Below, one piece after another: positions 24,805-33,494 of a stretch of DNA of 64,000 bases. This stretch comes from Mycobacterium sp. (GTDB lineage: Bacteria > Actinomycetota > Actinomycetes > Mycobacteriales > Mycobacteriaceae). A program made the translations under genes and the position numbers. The stretch is from NCBI GenBank assembly GCA_021732005.1, contig JAKFVT010000026.1, forward strand, positions 109,127-173,126, given 5' to 3'. Positions within the stretch are counted from its first letter, which is position 1; the number at the start of each line of letters is the position of its first letter. The notes under the pieces are model-generated. The model was not told the DNA's origin. It searched no databases and was given only the letters and a program-made list of their open reading frames with translations.

Positions 24805-25962
24805 TCATGCGCTCTCCACCTCCGCCAGACCCAGCTCAGCCAGCACGTCCGCGGTGTCGGCGCCCAGTTCGGGAGTGGGCCCACCGATCCGGCCCGGAGT
24901 GCGGGAGAACCAGGTCGGCACACCCGGCATCCGAACCGGACCGTGCGGGCTGTCCACCGTTTCGAAGAAACCGACGGCGTTGAGCTGTTCGTTGTCGAAC
25001 AGCGCCTGCGGGGTGTTCAGCGGTGCGGCCGGGATCTCCAGCGCGACGAACAATCTCAGCCACTCCTCGGTGGTGCGTTCGGTCATGGTCTGCGCCACCA
25101 GCGAGTACACCGTGTCGATCTCGGCGGCGCGCGCCGCCAGGGTGGTGTAGCGCTCGGTGGTCCACGCGGGCTGCACCGCGTTGATGAAGCTGGCCCAGTG
25201 CCGGTCGTTGTAAATCAGCGCCGAGATGTAACCGTCCTTGGTGCGGTACGGCTTTCGATTCGGCGCGACGGTGCGGTGGTACAACGCGGGCCCGAGCGGC
25301 GGGTCGAACATCGCCCCGTTGGCGTGTTCGACGAGCATGAACGAGGCCATAGTCTCGAACATCGCGACTTCGACCTCTTGGCCCTCACCGGTGCGTTCAC
25401 GATGGAACAGCGCCATCGTCGTGGCATATACCGCCGTCAGCCCGGCGACCTTGTCCGCGACGATGGTGGCGACGTAGTTCGCTTCACCGGTCAGCTCGGC
25501 TTGCACGGCGGGCAGGCCGCATTCTGCCTGGATGGTGTCGTCGTACGCGGGTCGGTCGCGATCGGGTCCGCGGCGGCCGTACCCGTAACAGTTCGTGTAG
25601 ACGATCGACGGGTTGATGGCGGCGACGTCGTCGTAGGCGAACCCGAGTTTGGTGATGGCCTTGGCGCGCATCGAGTGGATGAACACGTCGGCACCCGCAA
25701 TCAGCGCGCGTAAGGCAGCCCGGCCGTGGTCGGTCCGAAGGTCAAGCACCACACTGCGTTTGCCGCGGTTGACGTTGACGAACACACCGCTGAGGCCCGG
25801 TGCCGGCCCGACCGAGACATAGCGGGTGTCGTCACCGGCAGGTGGTTCGACCTTGATGACATCGGCGCCCATATCGGCCAGGATCTGGGTGCAATAGGGG
25901 CCCATCACCATCGCGGTGAGGTCGACCACCCGGATCCCGGCCAACGGGCCGGTGTGGTTCAT
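24805..25962 (-). CDS. CaiB/BaiF-family (class III) CoA-transferase
   Basis: 385 residues. The N-terminal LAGIRVVDLTAMVMGPYCTQ, then GADVIKVEPP and NRGKRSVVLDL, are the family signatures. YDDTIQAECGL near residue 140 holds the catalytic Asp in its usual context. Family members move CoA from an acyl-CoA donor to a free acid, or act as racemases. In this operon it could activate the acid released after ring opening, or recycle CoA from a later intermediate. Its ATG overlaps the stop of the SDR gene upstream (ATGA). Confidence 0.9.
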   Translation of the reverse strand: MNHTGPLAGIRVVDLTAMVMGPYCTQILADMGADVIKVEPPAGDDTRYVSVGPAPGLSGVFVNVNRGKRSVVLDLRTDHGRAALRALIAGADVFIHSMRAKAITKLGFAYDDVAAINPSIVYTNCYGYGRRGPDRDRPAYDDTIQAECGLPAVQAELTGEANYVATIVADKVAGLTAVYATTMALFHRERTGEGQEVEVAMFETMASFMLVEHANGAMFDPPLGPALYHRTVAPNRKPYRTKDGYISALIYNDRHWASFINAVQPAWTTERYTTLAARAAEIDTVYSLVAQTMTERTTEEWLRLFVALEIPAAPLNTPQALFDNEQLNAVGFFETVDSPHGPVRMPGVPTWFSRTPGRIGGPTPELGADTADVLAELGLAEVESA

Positions 25963-26873
25963 GCTCTGCCCCTTGCCATTGCGAAGCTGTGGCCGATGTG
26001 CGCATTGTGTCCGTCGGGAACCACCGGGAACACCATCGGCTCACCGAGTTCGCGAATCTCGTCGATGCGCGCGCCCACGTCGTCGACGGTCCACGCCGGC
26101 TGATAGACCCCGGCGGACTCCACGACGGCGACCCGGGCCACCCGGCCGGCGATCGCGGTGAGGATTTCACCCGTGACAGAACAGGACTCGTGCGCCAGCC
26201 AGCCGACAACAGGCGCAACCAGCTCCGGCCCCATCGGCGGGTAGGCGGAGGTGTCCAATCCCTCGGCCATCCTGGTCACTGCCGCAGGAACGATTACATT
26301 GCAGCGCACCCCGTGCGCGGCGCCCTCGAGTGCGACGACGTTGGACAACCCGAGCACCCCGGCCTTGGCGGCGGCGTAATTGGCCACCGCATGGTTGCCG
26401 TAGACACCGCCGATCGACGAGGTTAGAACCACCCGGCCGTAGCCGGCCCCGCACATCAGCGGGAAAGCCGTCCGCACCACATGGAAAGCGCCGCGCAGAT
26501 GAACGTCGAGCACCGCATCGAAGTCCTCGGCCGTCATCTCCGCCAGCGCCGCATGCCGGACGTTCCCGGCGTTGTGGATCAGCACGTCGATGCGCCCGAA
26601 CGCCTCGGTCGCCGCCATGACGATCGCTTCACCACCCGCGGCGGTCACCACCGACTCGGTCGACGCGATCGCCTCGCCACCGGACGCGGTGATCTCGTCG
26701 ACGACCCGCTGTGCCGGCCCGGCGTCGGCCCCTTCACCCGTCAACTCACCGCCGACGTCATTGACCACCACCTTGGCGCCCAACTCCGCGAGCAGCAGCG
26801 CGTACTCGCGGCCCAGCCCCCGGCCGGCGCCCGTGATGACCGCGACCCGGTCGTCGAATCGTGCGTGTGTCAT
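25959..26873 (-). CDS. Short-chain dehydrogenase, 17-beta-HSD4/multifunctional-enzyme-like
   Basis: 304 residues. The cofactor motif is VAVITGAGRGLGREYA, followed by NDVGG (as in peroxisomal multifunctional enzyme type 2 and fungal Fox2 dehydrogenase domains), HNAGN, VLTSSIGG and YAAAKAGVLG (Tyr-x3-Lys). It is longer than a standard SDR and resembles the (3R)-hydroxyacyl-CoA dehydrogenase group. It may therefore oxidise a hydroxyacyl-CoA and not a free alcohol. The stop of the upstream monooxygenase abuts its start with no gap. Confidence 0.88.
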   Translation of the reverse strand: MTHARFDDRVAVITGAGRGLGREYALLLAELGAKVVVNDVGGELTGEGADAGPAQRVVDEITASGGEAIASTESVVTAAGGEAIVMAATEAFGRIDVLIHNAGNVRHAALAEMTAEDFDAVLDVHLRGAFHVVRTAFPLMCGAGYGRVVLTSSIGGVYGNHAVANYAAAKAGVLGLSNVVALEGAAHGVRCNVIVPAAVTRMAEGLDTSAYPPMGPELVAPVVGWLAHESCSVTGEILTAIAGRVARVAVVESAGVYQPAWTVDDVGARIDEIRELGEPMVFPVVPDGHNAHIGHSFAMARGRA

Positions 26874-28724
26874 CTAACGTCCGAACACCAGGCCGTCGAA
26901 GTCGCCGTTGGCGCGCCATTCGGCGAGGAGATCGTCGAAGGCGTAGAAGCCGGGCGAATAGAAGTCGCCGAGGAAGGATCCGTTGTTCTCCGAACCGCCG
27001 CGGCCCTCGTTGTTGTAATAGCCGGGCGTGCAGGACAACTCGAAAGCCGAGTTGTCGATGGACAGCTCGCGCACGGTGTTGACCCAGGCGTCCTGCCCCT
27101 CCTGGCTGGGCTCTACGGTGGTCGCGCCGCGGCGCTGCGCCTCGGCGACGAGGTAGGCGATGTGCTTGGCCTGCTGCTCGAACATCGCGGTGGTGTTGGC
27201 CGAGACGCCGCCCTGGATGAACCCCATGAAGAATTGATTGGGGAAGCCGCGACTGGTCATGCCGTGCAATGTCGCGTAGGCGTCGTGCCAGTGGTCGAAC
27301 AGCGACACCCCGTCCCGCCCGACGATGGCGTCGATCGCGAACCGCCGGCTGATCTCGGTGGAGATCTCGAAGCCGCTCGCGAAGATCACGCAGTCGACCT
27401 CGTATTCGACCCCGTCCGCGACGATCCCCCGCTCGGTCAGCCGTTCGACGCCTTTGGACGCCGACACGTCGACGAGGGTGACGTTGGGACGGTTGAACGT
27501 GGCCAGGTAGTGCTCACTGGACGTCGGACGCTTGCACATGAAGCGGTAGTACGGCTTCAGCGCCTCGGCGGTGGCCGGATCCTCGACGATCTCGGCCACG
27601 AGGCGGCGCAGCCGCTCCATGATCTTGAAGTCCTCTTCCTCGCGGAACGTCATGATCTGCTCGATCGACACCGACGCGGGATCCTCGCTCGCGGCGATCC
27701 GGGCGGTCAGGTTCCGTCCGAGTTCGGTCCAGAAGTCGCACACCAGATCCGGTTCACCGAACACCACACCGACGAACGGCGACCAGTTGTGGAAGTTGCG
27801 CTTGCGTTCTTCCTGCCAGCCCGGCTGCAGTGCGGCCGCCCAGGCCGGATCGGTGGGCGGATTGCTTCGCGCGTCCACCGACGACGGCGTGCGCTGGAAG
27901 ACGAAGAGCTGCCGGGCATCCCGGCCCAGATGCGGGACCAGCTGGATGCCGGTGGCGCCGGTGCCGACCAGGGCGACGCGCTTGTCGGCCAGCTTGTCCA
28001 GACCGCCGTCGGCGGTGCCGCCGGTGTAGTCGTAGTCCCAGCGGGCGGAGTGGAAGACGTGCCCGCCAGCAGCCTGAAAGTCCTTGATTCCTGGGATTCC
28101 CGGCAGCTTCGGCCGGTTGTAGGAACCCTGGGCCATCACGACGAATCGGGCCCGGATGTCGTCGCCGCGGTCGGTGCTGATCCGCCAGCGTTGTCTGGAG
28201 TCCTGCCAGTGCAATTCACGCACCTGGGTGGAGAACAGCGCTCCGTCGTACAAGCCGAAGTGCTTGCCGATGTTGCGGCAATGCTGGAAGATCTCGGCGC
28301 CGTCGGCGAACTTCTTCGACGGCATGAAGCCCAGCTCTTCGAGCATCGGGATGTAGCAGTAGGCATCGTTGTCGCACTGGATCCCCGGGAACCGGTTCCA
28401 GTACCAGACCCCGCCGAAGTCGCCGGCCATCTCGATGACCCGGATGCCCTCCACGCCGGCCTTCTTCAGGTAGGCCCCGGCCAGCAACCCGGCGAAACCG
28501 CCGCCGAGCACCACCACGTCGACGTCTTCGATGATCGGATCACGCTGCACCATCGGCGTATACGGGTCGACTTCGTAGAACTCGGCGAAGTCGCCGTCGA
28601 GCTCCAGATACTGCGCGGAGCCTTCCGGGCGTAGCCGCTTTTCCCGCTCGACGCGGTACTTCTCCTGCAGCGCATCGATGTCGATGTCGTCGGGCGTCTG
28701 GGTGGGTCCGCACTCGGCGGTCAT
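26874..28724 (-). CDS. Baeyer-Villiger-type flavin monooxygenase (type I)
   Basis: 616 residues from ATG 28724, behind GAAGGAGAGC. Two Rossmann motifs flank the fingerprint: VVVLGGGFAGLLAGAYLKKA near residue 35 for FAD and VALVGTGATGIQLVP near 245 for NADPH. The Baeyer-Villiger fingerprint FxGxxxHxxxW reads AGGHVFHSARW, so the first Phe is Ala but Gly, His and Trp are kept. Length and N-terminal extension fit the CHMO-like group. It would insert oxygen next to a ketone to make an ester or lactone. It comes two genes after an SDR and directly after a Rieske oxygenase. Confidence 0.88.
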   Translation of the reverse strand: MTAECGPTQTPDDIDIDALQEKYRVEREKRLRPEGSAQYLELDGDFAEFYEVDPYTPMVQRDPIIEDVDVVVLGGGFAGLLAGAYLKKAGVEGIRVIEMAGDFGGVWYWNRFPGIQCDNDAYCYIPMLEELGFMPSKKFADGAEIFQHCRNIGKHFGLYDGALFSTQVRELHWQDSRQRWRISTDRGDDIRARFVVMAQGSYNRPKLPGIPGIKDFQAAGGHVFHSARWDYDYTGGTADGGLDKLADKRVALVGTGATGIQLVPHLGRDARQLFVFQRTPSSVDARSNPPTDPAWAAALQPGWQEERKRNFHNWSPFVGVVFGEPDLVCDFWTELGRNLTARIAASEDPASVSIEQIMTFREEEDFKIMERLRRLVAEIVEDPATAEALKPYYRFMCKRPTSSEHYLATFNRPNVTLVDVSASKGVERLTERGIVADGVEYEVDCVIFASGFEISTEISRRFAIDAIVGRDGVSLFDHWHDAYATLHGMTSRGFPNQFFMGFIQGGVSANTTAMFEQQAKHIAYLVAEAQRRGATTVEPSQEGQDAWVNTVRELSIDNSAFELSCTPGYYNNEGRGGSENNGSFLGDFYSPGFYAFDDLLAEWRANGDFDGLVFGR

Positions 28725-28739
28725 GTGCTCTCCTTCTCA

Positions 28740-28792
28740 GTGATTTCGGCGCGCTTTCGTTCGCTCAGCGGCGGTTATCGCGCCGAAATCAC
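28740..28792. repeat. Perfect 14-bp inverted repeat between two operon genes
   Basis: GTGATTTCGGCGCG (28740-28753) and its exact complement (28779-28792) are separated by 25 bases. The right arm includes the stop codon of the Rieske gene. The RNA would form a stable stem between the Rieske and monooxygenase coding regions. It may be a small dispersed palindromic element, an mRNA processing site, or an attenuator inside the operon. Confidence 0.7.
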
Positions 28793-30147
28793 AGTTTGCG
28801 CGGCTCCCCGATGCCCATGTATTTCGACAACTGGTGGTGCAGGTTGACGGTGCTGCGCTCGCGGTACGGGTTGGGTTGTGTCCCGGGGAAACCCAGCGAC
28901 TTCATGCCCTGCTGGACGGCGGCCATGTTGGAGAAGTCCTGGGGTAGGACGCTGCGCCACCGCGGATCGCCGACCGGGGTGTACTCCCATTCCGTCTGGG
29001 GCTCGGTGCCTTTCGGGTACAGCTCGAACACCGACACCTCAAAGATGCACTTGTCCGGGTCGTAGCCCGGGTCGGGGCGCGCGCCGTAGCACAGTGCACT
29101 GGTCAGGCCCTGCCCGATCTGGAAGTTCGGGAACAGCTGCCACGCGGTGCCGCTCTGCCCGAGGATGTCGGCGGGGATCGTCGGCCAGAAGACCCCGCGC
29201 GCCTCGTCGTCGCGCCGCGCGGAGGCCAGCCAGTGCTCGAGAACCTTGTCCGCCGGGGTGCCCTCGGGCAGTTCGTCGACGAGCCGCAGTGCGGCGGCCA
29301 CCAGCGTCTGTGTGGTGGTGGCGTTGGTTTCCTCCATGGTGTACACCTGCATTTCCGCGGTGGAGATCCGCGGGTCGCCGGTCCCGAGCCTGATCTTGGA
29401 CTTCGTCTCGGCCATGTCCTCCGGAGCGTCGTAGCCGATGTTGCTGTGCCGGCCCTGCGCCTTGGCCCAGCCCTTGAATTCACCGAACTTGTTGAACTCC
29501 GGGTGGGTGGTGAAGACGTGATAGGTCTCGTTGAACGCTTCCAGCGCGACTTTCCAATTGCAGTCGAAGTGCACCCATTTGCGCCACTTGCACCGCATGT
29601 TCTCCAACCCGAACGGGTCGAGGATCTTCGCGGCCGGGAACAGGTAGTCAGCCAGCGGCTCGCAGTCGGGGTCCATGTTGACCCACAGCCAGCCACCCCA
29701 GGTGTCGACGTTCACCGGCCGAAGGCGGGTGTTGTCCGGATTCAGCGCACCCTTCCAGTCGGCTTCTTCACGAATATGCGTACAGGCGCCGTCCAGACCA
29801 TATGTCCAGCCGTGGAATCCGCAGACGAACGACTTACGGGCCCGTCCGACAGCGTGTTTCGCGCCCGCCGGGGTGTCTACCAGCCGACGGCCCCGGTGCA
29901 TACACACGTTGTGGTGTGCCGCAAAGGTGTCCGCCCCCGTTCGCACAATGATGATCGAGTCGTCGAGGATGTCGTACGTCAGATAGCTGCCCACCTCGGG
30001 CAGTTCCTCCACCCGGCCGACCTGCTGCCACACCTTGCGCCACAGCCTGTCGCGCTCGGCACGGGCGTATTCCGGTGAGATGTAGGCATCGACACCGATG
30101 GTCATCGGCTCCGCGAGCTCTTCGACAGTCTCCAGTTCGCCCATCAT
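28789..30147 (-). CDS. Rieske non-haem iron oxygenase, alpha subunit
   Basis: 452 residues. The Rieske cluster ligands are clear: CMHRGRRL (C-x-H) near residue 82 and CGFHGWTYG (C-x2-H) near 109. The mononuclear iron site is at FNETYHVFTTH near residue 207 (His and His, with an acidic residue later). ATG 30147 or 30144 both fit the AAGGA upstream. No beta subunit or reductase/ferredoxin gene is adjacent, so electrons must come from elsewhere; the PDR reductase at 1698-2795 is one candidate in the window. It probably performs the first hydroxylation of the substrate of this locus. Confidence 0.9.
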   Translation of the reverse strand: MMGELETVEELAEPMTIGVDAYISPEYARAERDRLWRKVWQQVGRVEELPEVGSYLTYDILDDSIIIVRTGADTFAAHHNVCMHRGRRLVDTPAGAKHAVGRARKSFVCGFHGWTYGLDGACTHIREEADWKGALNPDNTRLRPVNVDTWGGWLWVNMDPDCEPLADYLFPAAKILDPFGLENMRCKWRKWVHFDCNWKVALEAFNETYHVFTTHPEFNKFGEFKGWAKAQGRHSNIGYDAPEDMAETKSKIRLGTGDPRISTAEMQVYTMEETNATTTQTLVAAALRLVDELPEGTPADKVLEHWLASARRDDEARGVFWPTIPADILGQSGTAWQLFPNFQIGQGLTSALCYGARPDPGYDPDKCIFEVSVFELYPKGTEPQTEWEYTPVGDPRWRSVLPQDFSNMAAVQQGMKSLGFPGTQPNPYRERSTVNLHHQLSKYMGIGEPRKL

Positions 30148-30156
30148 CAAATCCTT

Positions 30157-31002
30157 TCAGGGCCTGCTGATTTCGCGGCGGAAGTCGTCGTCGGAGAGAA
30201 ACAGCGAGGTGTTGTCGGCACGCAGGTGGCTCCACCGCAGGTCCAGGCCACCGTCGACGAGCAGAGTTTGGCCGGTGACGTAGCTGGCGAGGTCCGAGAG
30301 CAGGAACAGGATGGCGCCGGCCTGTTCTTCCGGTTGTCCCCGCCGCCCCATCGCGATCGCCGCTCGGTCCCGTTCCGGATCGGCGTCGACGTAAGTGCGC
30401 GACGCCGCGGTCTCGGTGACCCCGGGCGCAACCGCGTTGACCCGGATGTCGTCGGGTGCGAGTTCGACCGCGAGGGTGCGGGTGGCCGCGACGATCGCGG
30501 CCTTGGCCGTGCCGTAGGCGATGTGGAAGGGCGCGGTGTTCATGCCACTGATCGACGAGACCGACACGATCGAACCAGGGCCGCCGGCCGCCCGGATCTC
30601 GGCGGCCACCGCCTGGCTCATGAAGAACATCGTCTCGAGGTTGGCGGTGAACAGGTCTCGCCAGTCGTCACGGCTGACCCGGGTGGCGGGCATCCACGTC
30701 GAGGGCGCGGCGCCGCCGGCAATGTTGACCAGGCCGTGCAGTCGCCCTTCGGTGCGGCGCACCGCGGCCAGCACGGCAGCGATCCCGTCGTCGGTCGCGG
30801 CGTCGGCTGTCACCGGCACGATCGGCAGTCCGTCCGCGATCAGCGGACCGATGTGGGTGTCGAGGTTGTCCTGCGAGCGACTGACGGCCACGACGGTCGC
30901 GCCGGCCCGTGCGGCCATGGCAGTGACGGCAGTTCCGATGCCGCCGCCGCCGGCGCCCGACACCACCACGATGCGGCCGTCGAGCCTGAGGAGATCCGCC
31001 AT
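30157..31002 (-). CDS. Short-chain dehydrogenase/reductase, first gene of the leftward operon
   Basis: 281 residues. Elements in order are IVVVSGAGGGGIGTAV (cofactor loop), NIAGGAA, SVSSISG with the catalytic Ser, YGTAKAAIVAATR with Tyr and Lys, and the VDGGLDLR C-terminus. Family members interconvert secondary alcohols and ketones with NAD(P). As first gene before a Rieske oxygenase and a Baeyer-Villiger-type enzyme, it is well placed to turn an alcohol into the ketone needed by the latter. A perfect palindrome lies 20 bases upstream of its start. Confidence 0.9.
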   Translation of the reverse strand: MADLLRLDGRIVVVSGAGGGGIGTAVTAMAARAGATVVAVSRSQDNLDTHIGPLIADGLPIVPVTADAATDDGIAAVLAAVRRTEGRLHGLVNIAGGAAPSTWMPATRVSRDDWRDLFTANLETMFFMSQAVAAEIRAAGGPGSIVSVSSISGMNTAPFHIAYGTAKAAIVAATRTLAVELAPDDIRVNAVAPGVTETAASRTYVDADPERDRAAIAMGRRGQPEEQAGAILFLLSDLASYVTGQTLLVDGGLDLRWSHLRADNTSLFLSDDDFRREISRP

Positions 31003-31021
31003 ACCCTGCTTTCACTCGTCT

Positions 31022-31035
31022 TTTGTCCGGACAAA
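31022..31035. promoter_or_regulatory. Operator candidate 1: perfect palindrome TTTGTCCGGACAAA
   Basis: A 14-base perfect palindrome with the GT-N4-AC core expected of GntR-family operators. It lies 20 bases before the first gene of the leftward operon, where binding would block its promoter or early elongation. A variant copy lies 97 bases to the right. Confidence 0.6.
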
Positions 31036-31118
31036 TAGCTACGCTCTGCCGAATGGAGAACATGATTCCGCAGCAGTTATATCCTCGTCAAGAGCCTCTG
31101 CGAAGAATTATGGCGCCT

Positions 31119-31133
31119 ATTGTCTGGACTAAA
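31119..31133. promoter_or_regulatory. Operator candidate 2: TTGTCTGGACTAA, overlapping the -35
   Basis: This repeats the core of operator 1 with two changes (GTCTGGAC for GTCCGGAC). It overlaps the -35 of the rightward promoter, so a bound repressor would exclude RNA polymerase. The distance to operator 1, centre to centre, is 97 bases. Confidence 0.55.
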
Positions 31134-31148
31134 TCAGCTTGGTACGGT
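31120..31148 (+). promoter_or_regulatory. Rightward promoter of the beta-propeller/GntR operon (leaderless)
   Basis: The -35 is TTGTCT (31120-31125), the spacer is 17 bases, and the -10 is TACGGT (31143-31148). Six bases later comes the GTG at 31155, which lacks a ribosome site. This is a strong SigA-like leaderless layout. Confidence 0.65.
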
Positions 31149-31154
31149 CACGCC

Positions 31155-32747
31155 GTGACGCTGCAGCAGAACGGCCGCTTCACCCTCGTCCAACCCCCGG
31201 TGGTGGCCGAGGGCTGGACCATCGAGCGCCGGACCGCGCCCAGCCGGCTGTTCGGCGCCAACGGTCTGCGGACCGGTCCGGACGGTCGGGTGTACATCGC
31301 TCAGGTGACCGGCAGCCAGATCAGCGCCCTGGACATCGGGACCGGATCACTCGACACGATCAGCGCGAAGGGCGGCGACATCATCGCCCCGGACGACGTC
31401 GCGTTCGACGATGCCGGGAACCTCTATGCCACCGAGGTGATGGACGGCCGGGTCAGCGTGCGGGCCGTAGACGGCATCACCCGGGTGCTGCGCGACGATC
31501 TGCCGTGCGCCAACGGCATCACCGTGCACCGCGGCCGGCTCTTCATCGGTGAATGCCGCGAGGGTGGCCGTCTCATCGAGCTCGATCCGGCCGGCGGCCC
31601 GCCGCGCATCCTGCTGGAGAATGTGCCCTCACCCAACGCGATGGAGGTCGGACCCGACGGGCTGCTGTACTTCCCGGTGATGGGCGCCAACGAGATCTGG
31701 CGCATCGATCCGGATGGCGGCGGTCCCGAAGTGGTGGCCGGCGGCCTGGGCGTGCCCGATGCGGTCAAGTTCGACGCGAACGGCAATCTGGTCTCCACCC
31801 AGGTACACAGCGGCCAGGTGCTGCAGATCGATCCGCGCACCGGAGAGCACACGGTGCTGGCCAACCTCAGTCCCGGGCTGGACAACCTCACCTTCGTGGG
31901 AAACAGACTGTTCGTCTCCAACTTCACCGGTGAGATCACCGAGGTCCTCGACGGCCAGCAGACCCGCACCGCGCTGCCCGGCGGGCTGAACTGGCCGTTG
32001 GACCTCACGGTCGGCTCCGACGGCGTGGTGTATATCGCTGACGGCACCTACTTCTATGCGCTGCGCGCCGATGGCGAACTGCAAACCCTCGGCATGCTGT
32101 TCAGCCCCGGCTACCCCGGTTTCATTCGGGGTGTGACCGCGACGGGGCCGGGCGAATTCGTGGTGACGACCTCAGGCGGGCAGGTCGCCCGGTTCCGCCC
32201 TGCCGAGGGCGAAAGCGATTTTCTTGCAGACGGATTGGACCAGCTCTACGGGGTGGCCGTCGGAGCGCGCGGCATCGTCGCCGTCGAGCAGGGCACCGGG
32301 CGGCTGGTGTCAGTGGACGCCGGTCGCACCGAGGTACTGGCAACCGGACTGGACACCCCGGTCGGGGTGGCGTTCGGGCCCGATGGCAGCCCGCTGGTCA
32401 GCGAACACGGCCGGGTGGTCAGGGTCGACGGCGGCAAGATCGACCCGGTGGTGGACGGATTGGGTTGTCCGCAGGGAATTCTGGTGAACGGCAACCGGCT
32501 CTACATCGTCGACGCGGACGCCAAGTCGCTGCTCGAAGTCGATCTGGACAGCGGATCCCGCACCACGATCGCCTCGGGTCTTCCGGTCGGCGCCCCGCCT
32601 GGCGTCGCCCCCAAACCGCTGCGCGGCATGCCGCCGTTCTCGGGGCCCCAGGGGTCCTTCGCCGGGATCGCCGCTGCACCGGACGGCACCGTGTACGTCT
32701 CGGCGGATGCCGACGGAAGCGTCCTCGCCCTGCGCCGGAGGAGCTGA
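31155..32747 (+). CDS. Beta-propeller protein, NHL/SMP-30 (gluconolactonase)-like
   Basis: 530 residues. It is built of repeated segments of the form G-x-D-G-x-x-Y-x-A/S followed by a turn and a hydrophobic strand. Examples are TGPDGRVYIAQ, FDDAGNLYATE, VGPDGLLYFPV, FDANGNLVSTQ, VGSDGVVYIAD, FGPDGSPLVSE and APDGTVYVSAD. Such propellers bind or hydrolyse small molecules; SMP-30 relatives are calcium-dependent lactonases. No signal peptide is present. The GTG start was chosen for the leaderless promoter; an in-frame ATG at 31053 would place an operator inside the gene. It shares an operon with the GntR gene (one base between stop and start). It could open the lactone made by the Baeyer-Villiger enzyme. 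Confidence 0.75.
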   Translation: MTLQQNGRFTLVQPPVVAEGWTIERRTAPSRLFGANGLRTGPDGRVYIAQVTGSQISALDIGTGSLDTISAKGGDIIAPDDVAFDDAGNLYATEVMDGRVSVRAVDGITRVLRDDLPCANGITVHRGRLFIGECREGGRLIELDPAGGPPRILLENVPSPNAMEVGPDGLLYFPVMGANEIWRIDPDGGGPEVVAGGLGVPDAVKFDANGNLVSTQVHSGQVLQIDPRTGEHTVLANLSPGLDNLTFVGNRLFVSNFTGEITEVLDGQQTRTALPGGLNWPLDLTVGSDGVVYIADGTYFYALRADGELQTLGMLFSPGYPGFIRGVTATGPGEFVVTTSGGQVARFRPAEGESDFLADGLDQLYGVAVGARGIVAVEQGTGRLVSVDAGRTEVLATGLDTPVGVAFGPDGSPLVSEHGRVVRVDGGKIDPVVDGLGCPQGILVNGNRLYIVDADAKSLLEVDLDSGSRTTIASGLPVGAPPGVAPKPLRGMPPFSGPQGSFAGIAAAPDGTVYVSADADGSVLALRRRS

Positions 32748-32748
32748 C

Positions 32749-33489
32749 ATGCCGAACACCGGGTCCGGCGACCACCGCTACATTCAGGTGGCCCGCACGC
32801 TGCGCAAGGAGATCGTGGACGGGGTGTACCCCGTCGGTTCTCAGCTACCCACCGAGCACGAACTGTGTCAACGGTTTTCGGTCAGCCGCTATACGGTGCG
32901 CGAGGCCTTGCGACGGCTGCGTGAGGACAACCTGGTGTCGTCGCGGCCGCGGGCAGGCACGATGGTGGTGCCGCGGCCGTCGGCGCACGCCTACGTGCAG
33001 GACGTGGTGTCCATCAACGATCTGCTGGCCTTCGCGACGGGTGCGCGCTTCGCCATCGAATCGATCGCCATGGTGACGATCGACAACGAACTCGAGCACC
33101 GGACAGGTCTGGCGGCCGGCGAAGAATGGCTGGCGGTGCGGGGATTCCGCGGCGCCGACGGGGCCGAGGCCCCGGTCTGTCGCACCGAGTACTACATCAA
33201 CCGGGCATTCGCGGCGGTGGGCCGGATGTTGCAGAACCACAGCGGGCCGATCTTCCCGCTCATAGAGGACCTGTTCGGGCTCAGCATTGTCGAAGTGCGG
33301 CAAGAGATCTCCGCGGTCCAGGTCGGCGTCGAACTGGCCGGCCGGCTCAAGGTCGAACCGGGCACACCCGCCCTCGAGATGCAACGCACCTACATCACGT
33401 CCGATGGCGAGATCGCCCAGGTGACCGTCAACACCCACCCGGCCTCGCGGTTCCGCCACTCGATGACGATGCGACGGGTGAAGGGCTGA
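32749..33489 (+). CDS. GntR-family regulator, HutC subfamily
   Basis: 246 residues from ATG 32749, behind GGAGGAG. The N-terminal winged helix is typical: YIQVARTLRKEIVDGVYPVG, LPTEHELCQRFSVSRYTVRE and LRRLREDNLVSSRPRAGTMV. The rest (about residues 85-240) is a UTRA-type ligand domain with EEWLAVRGFRG and EYYINRAF, ending in MQRTYITSDGEIAQVTVNTH. It should bind the two GT-N4-AC palindromes in the divergent spacer and release them when a pathway intermediate is present. It is the only regulator gene within the 17.4-38.2 kb locus. Confidence 0.9.
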   Translation: MPNTGSGDHRYIQVARTLRKEIVDGVYPVGSQLPTEHELCQRFSVSRYTVREALRRLREDNLVSSRPRAGTMVVPRPSAHAYVQDVVSINDLLAFATGARFAIESIAMVTIDNELEHRTGLAAGEEWLAVRGFRGADGAEAPVCRTEYYINRAFAAVGRMLQNHSGPIFPLIEDLFGLSIVEVRQEISAVQVGVELAGRLKVEPGTPALEMQRTYITSDGEIAQVTVNTHPASRFRHSMTMRRVKG

Positions 33490-33494
33490 CGGGC

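Noticed and set aside
26481..28634. Plus-strand frame of about 717 codons
   Set aside because: It is antisense to the SDR and Baeyer-Villiger genes, which have clear motifs; the antisense product has none.
31053..31154. Earlier ATG start for the beta-propeller protein
   Set aside because: It would place the promoter and the second operator inside the coding region and adds a stretch with no propeller similarity.
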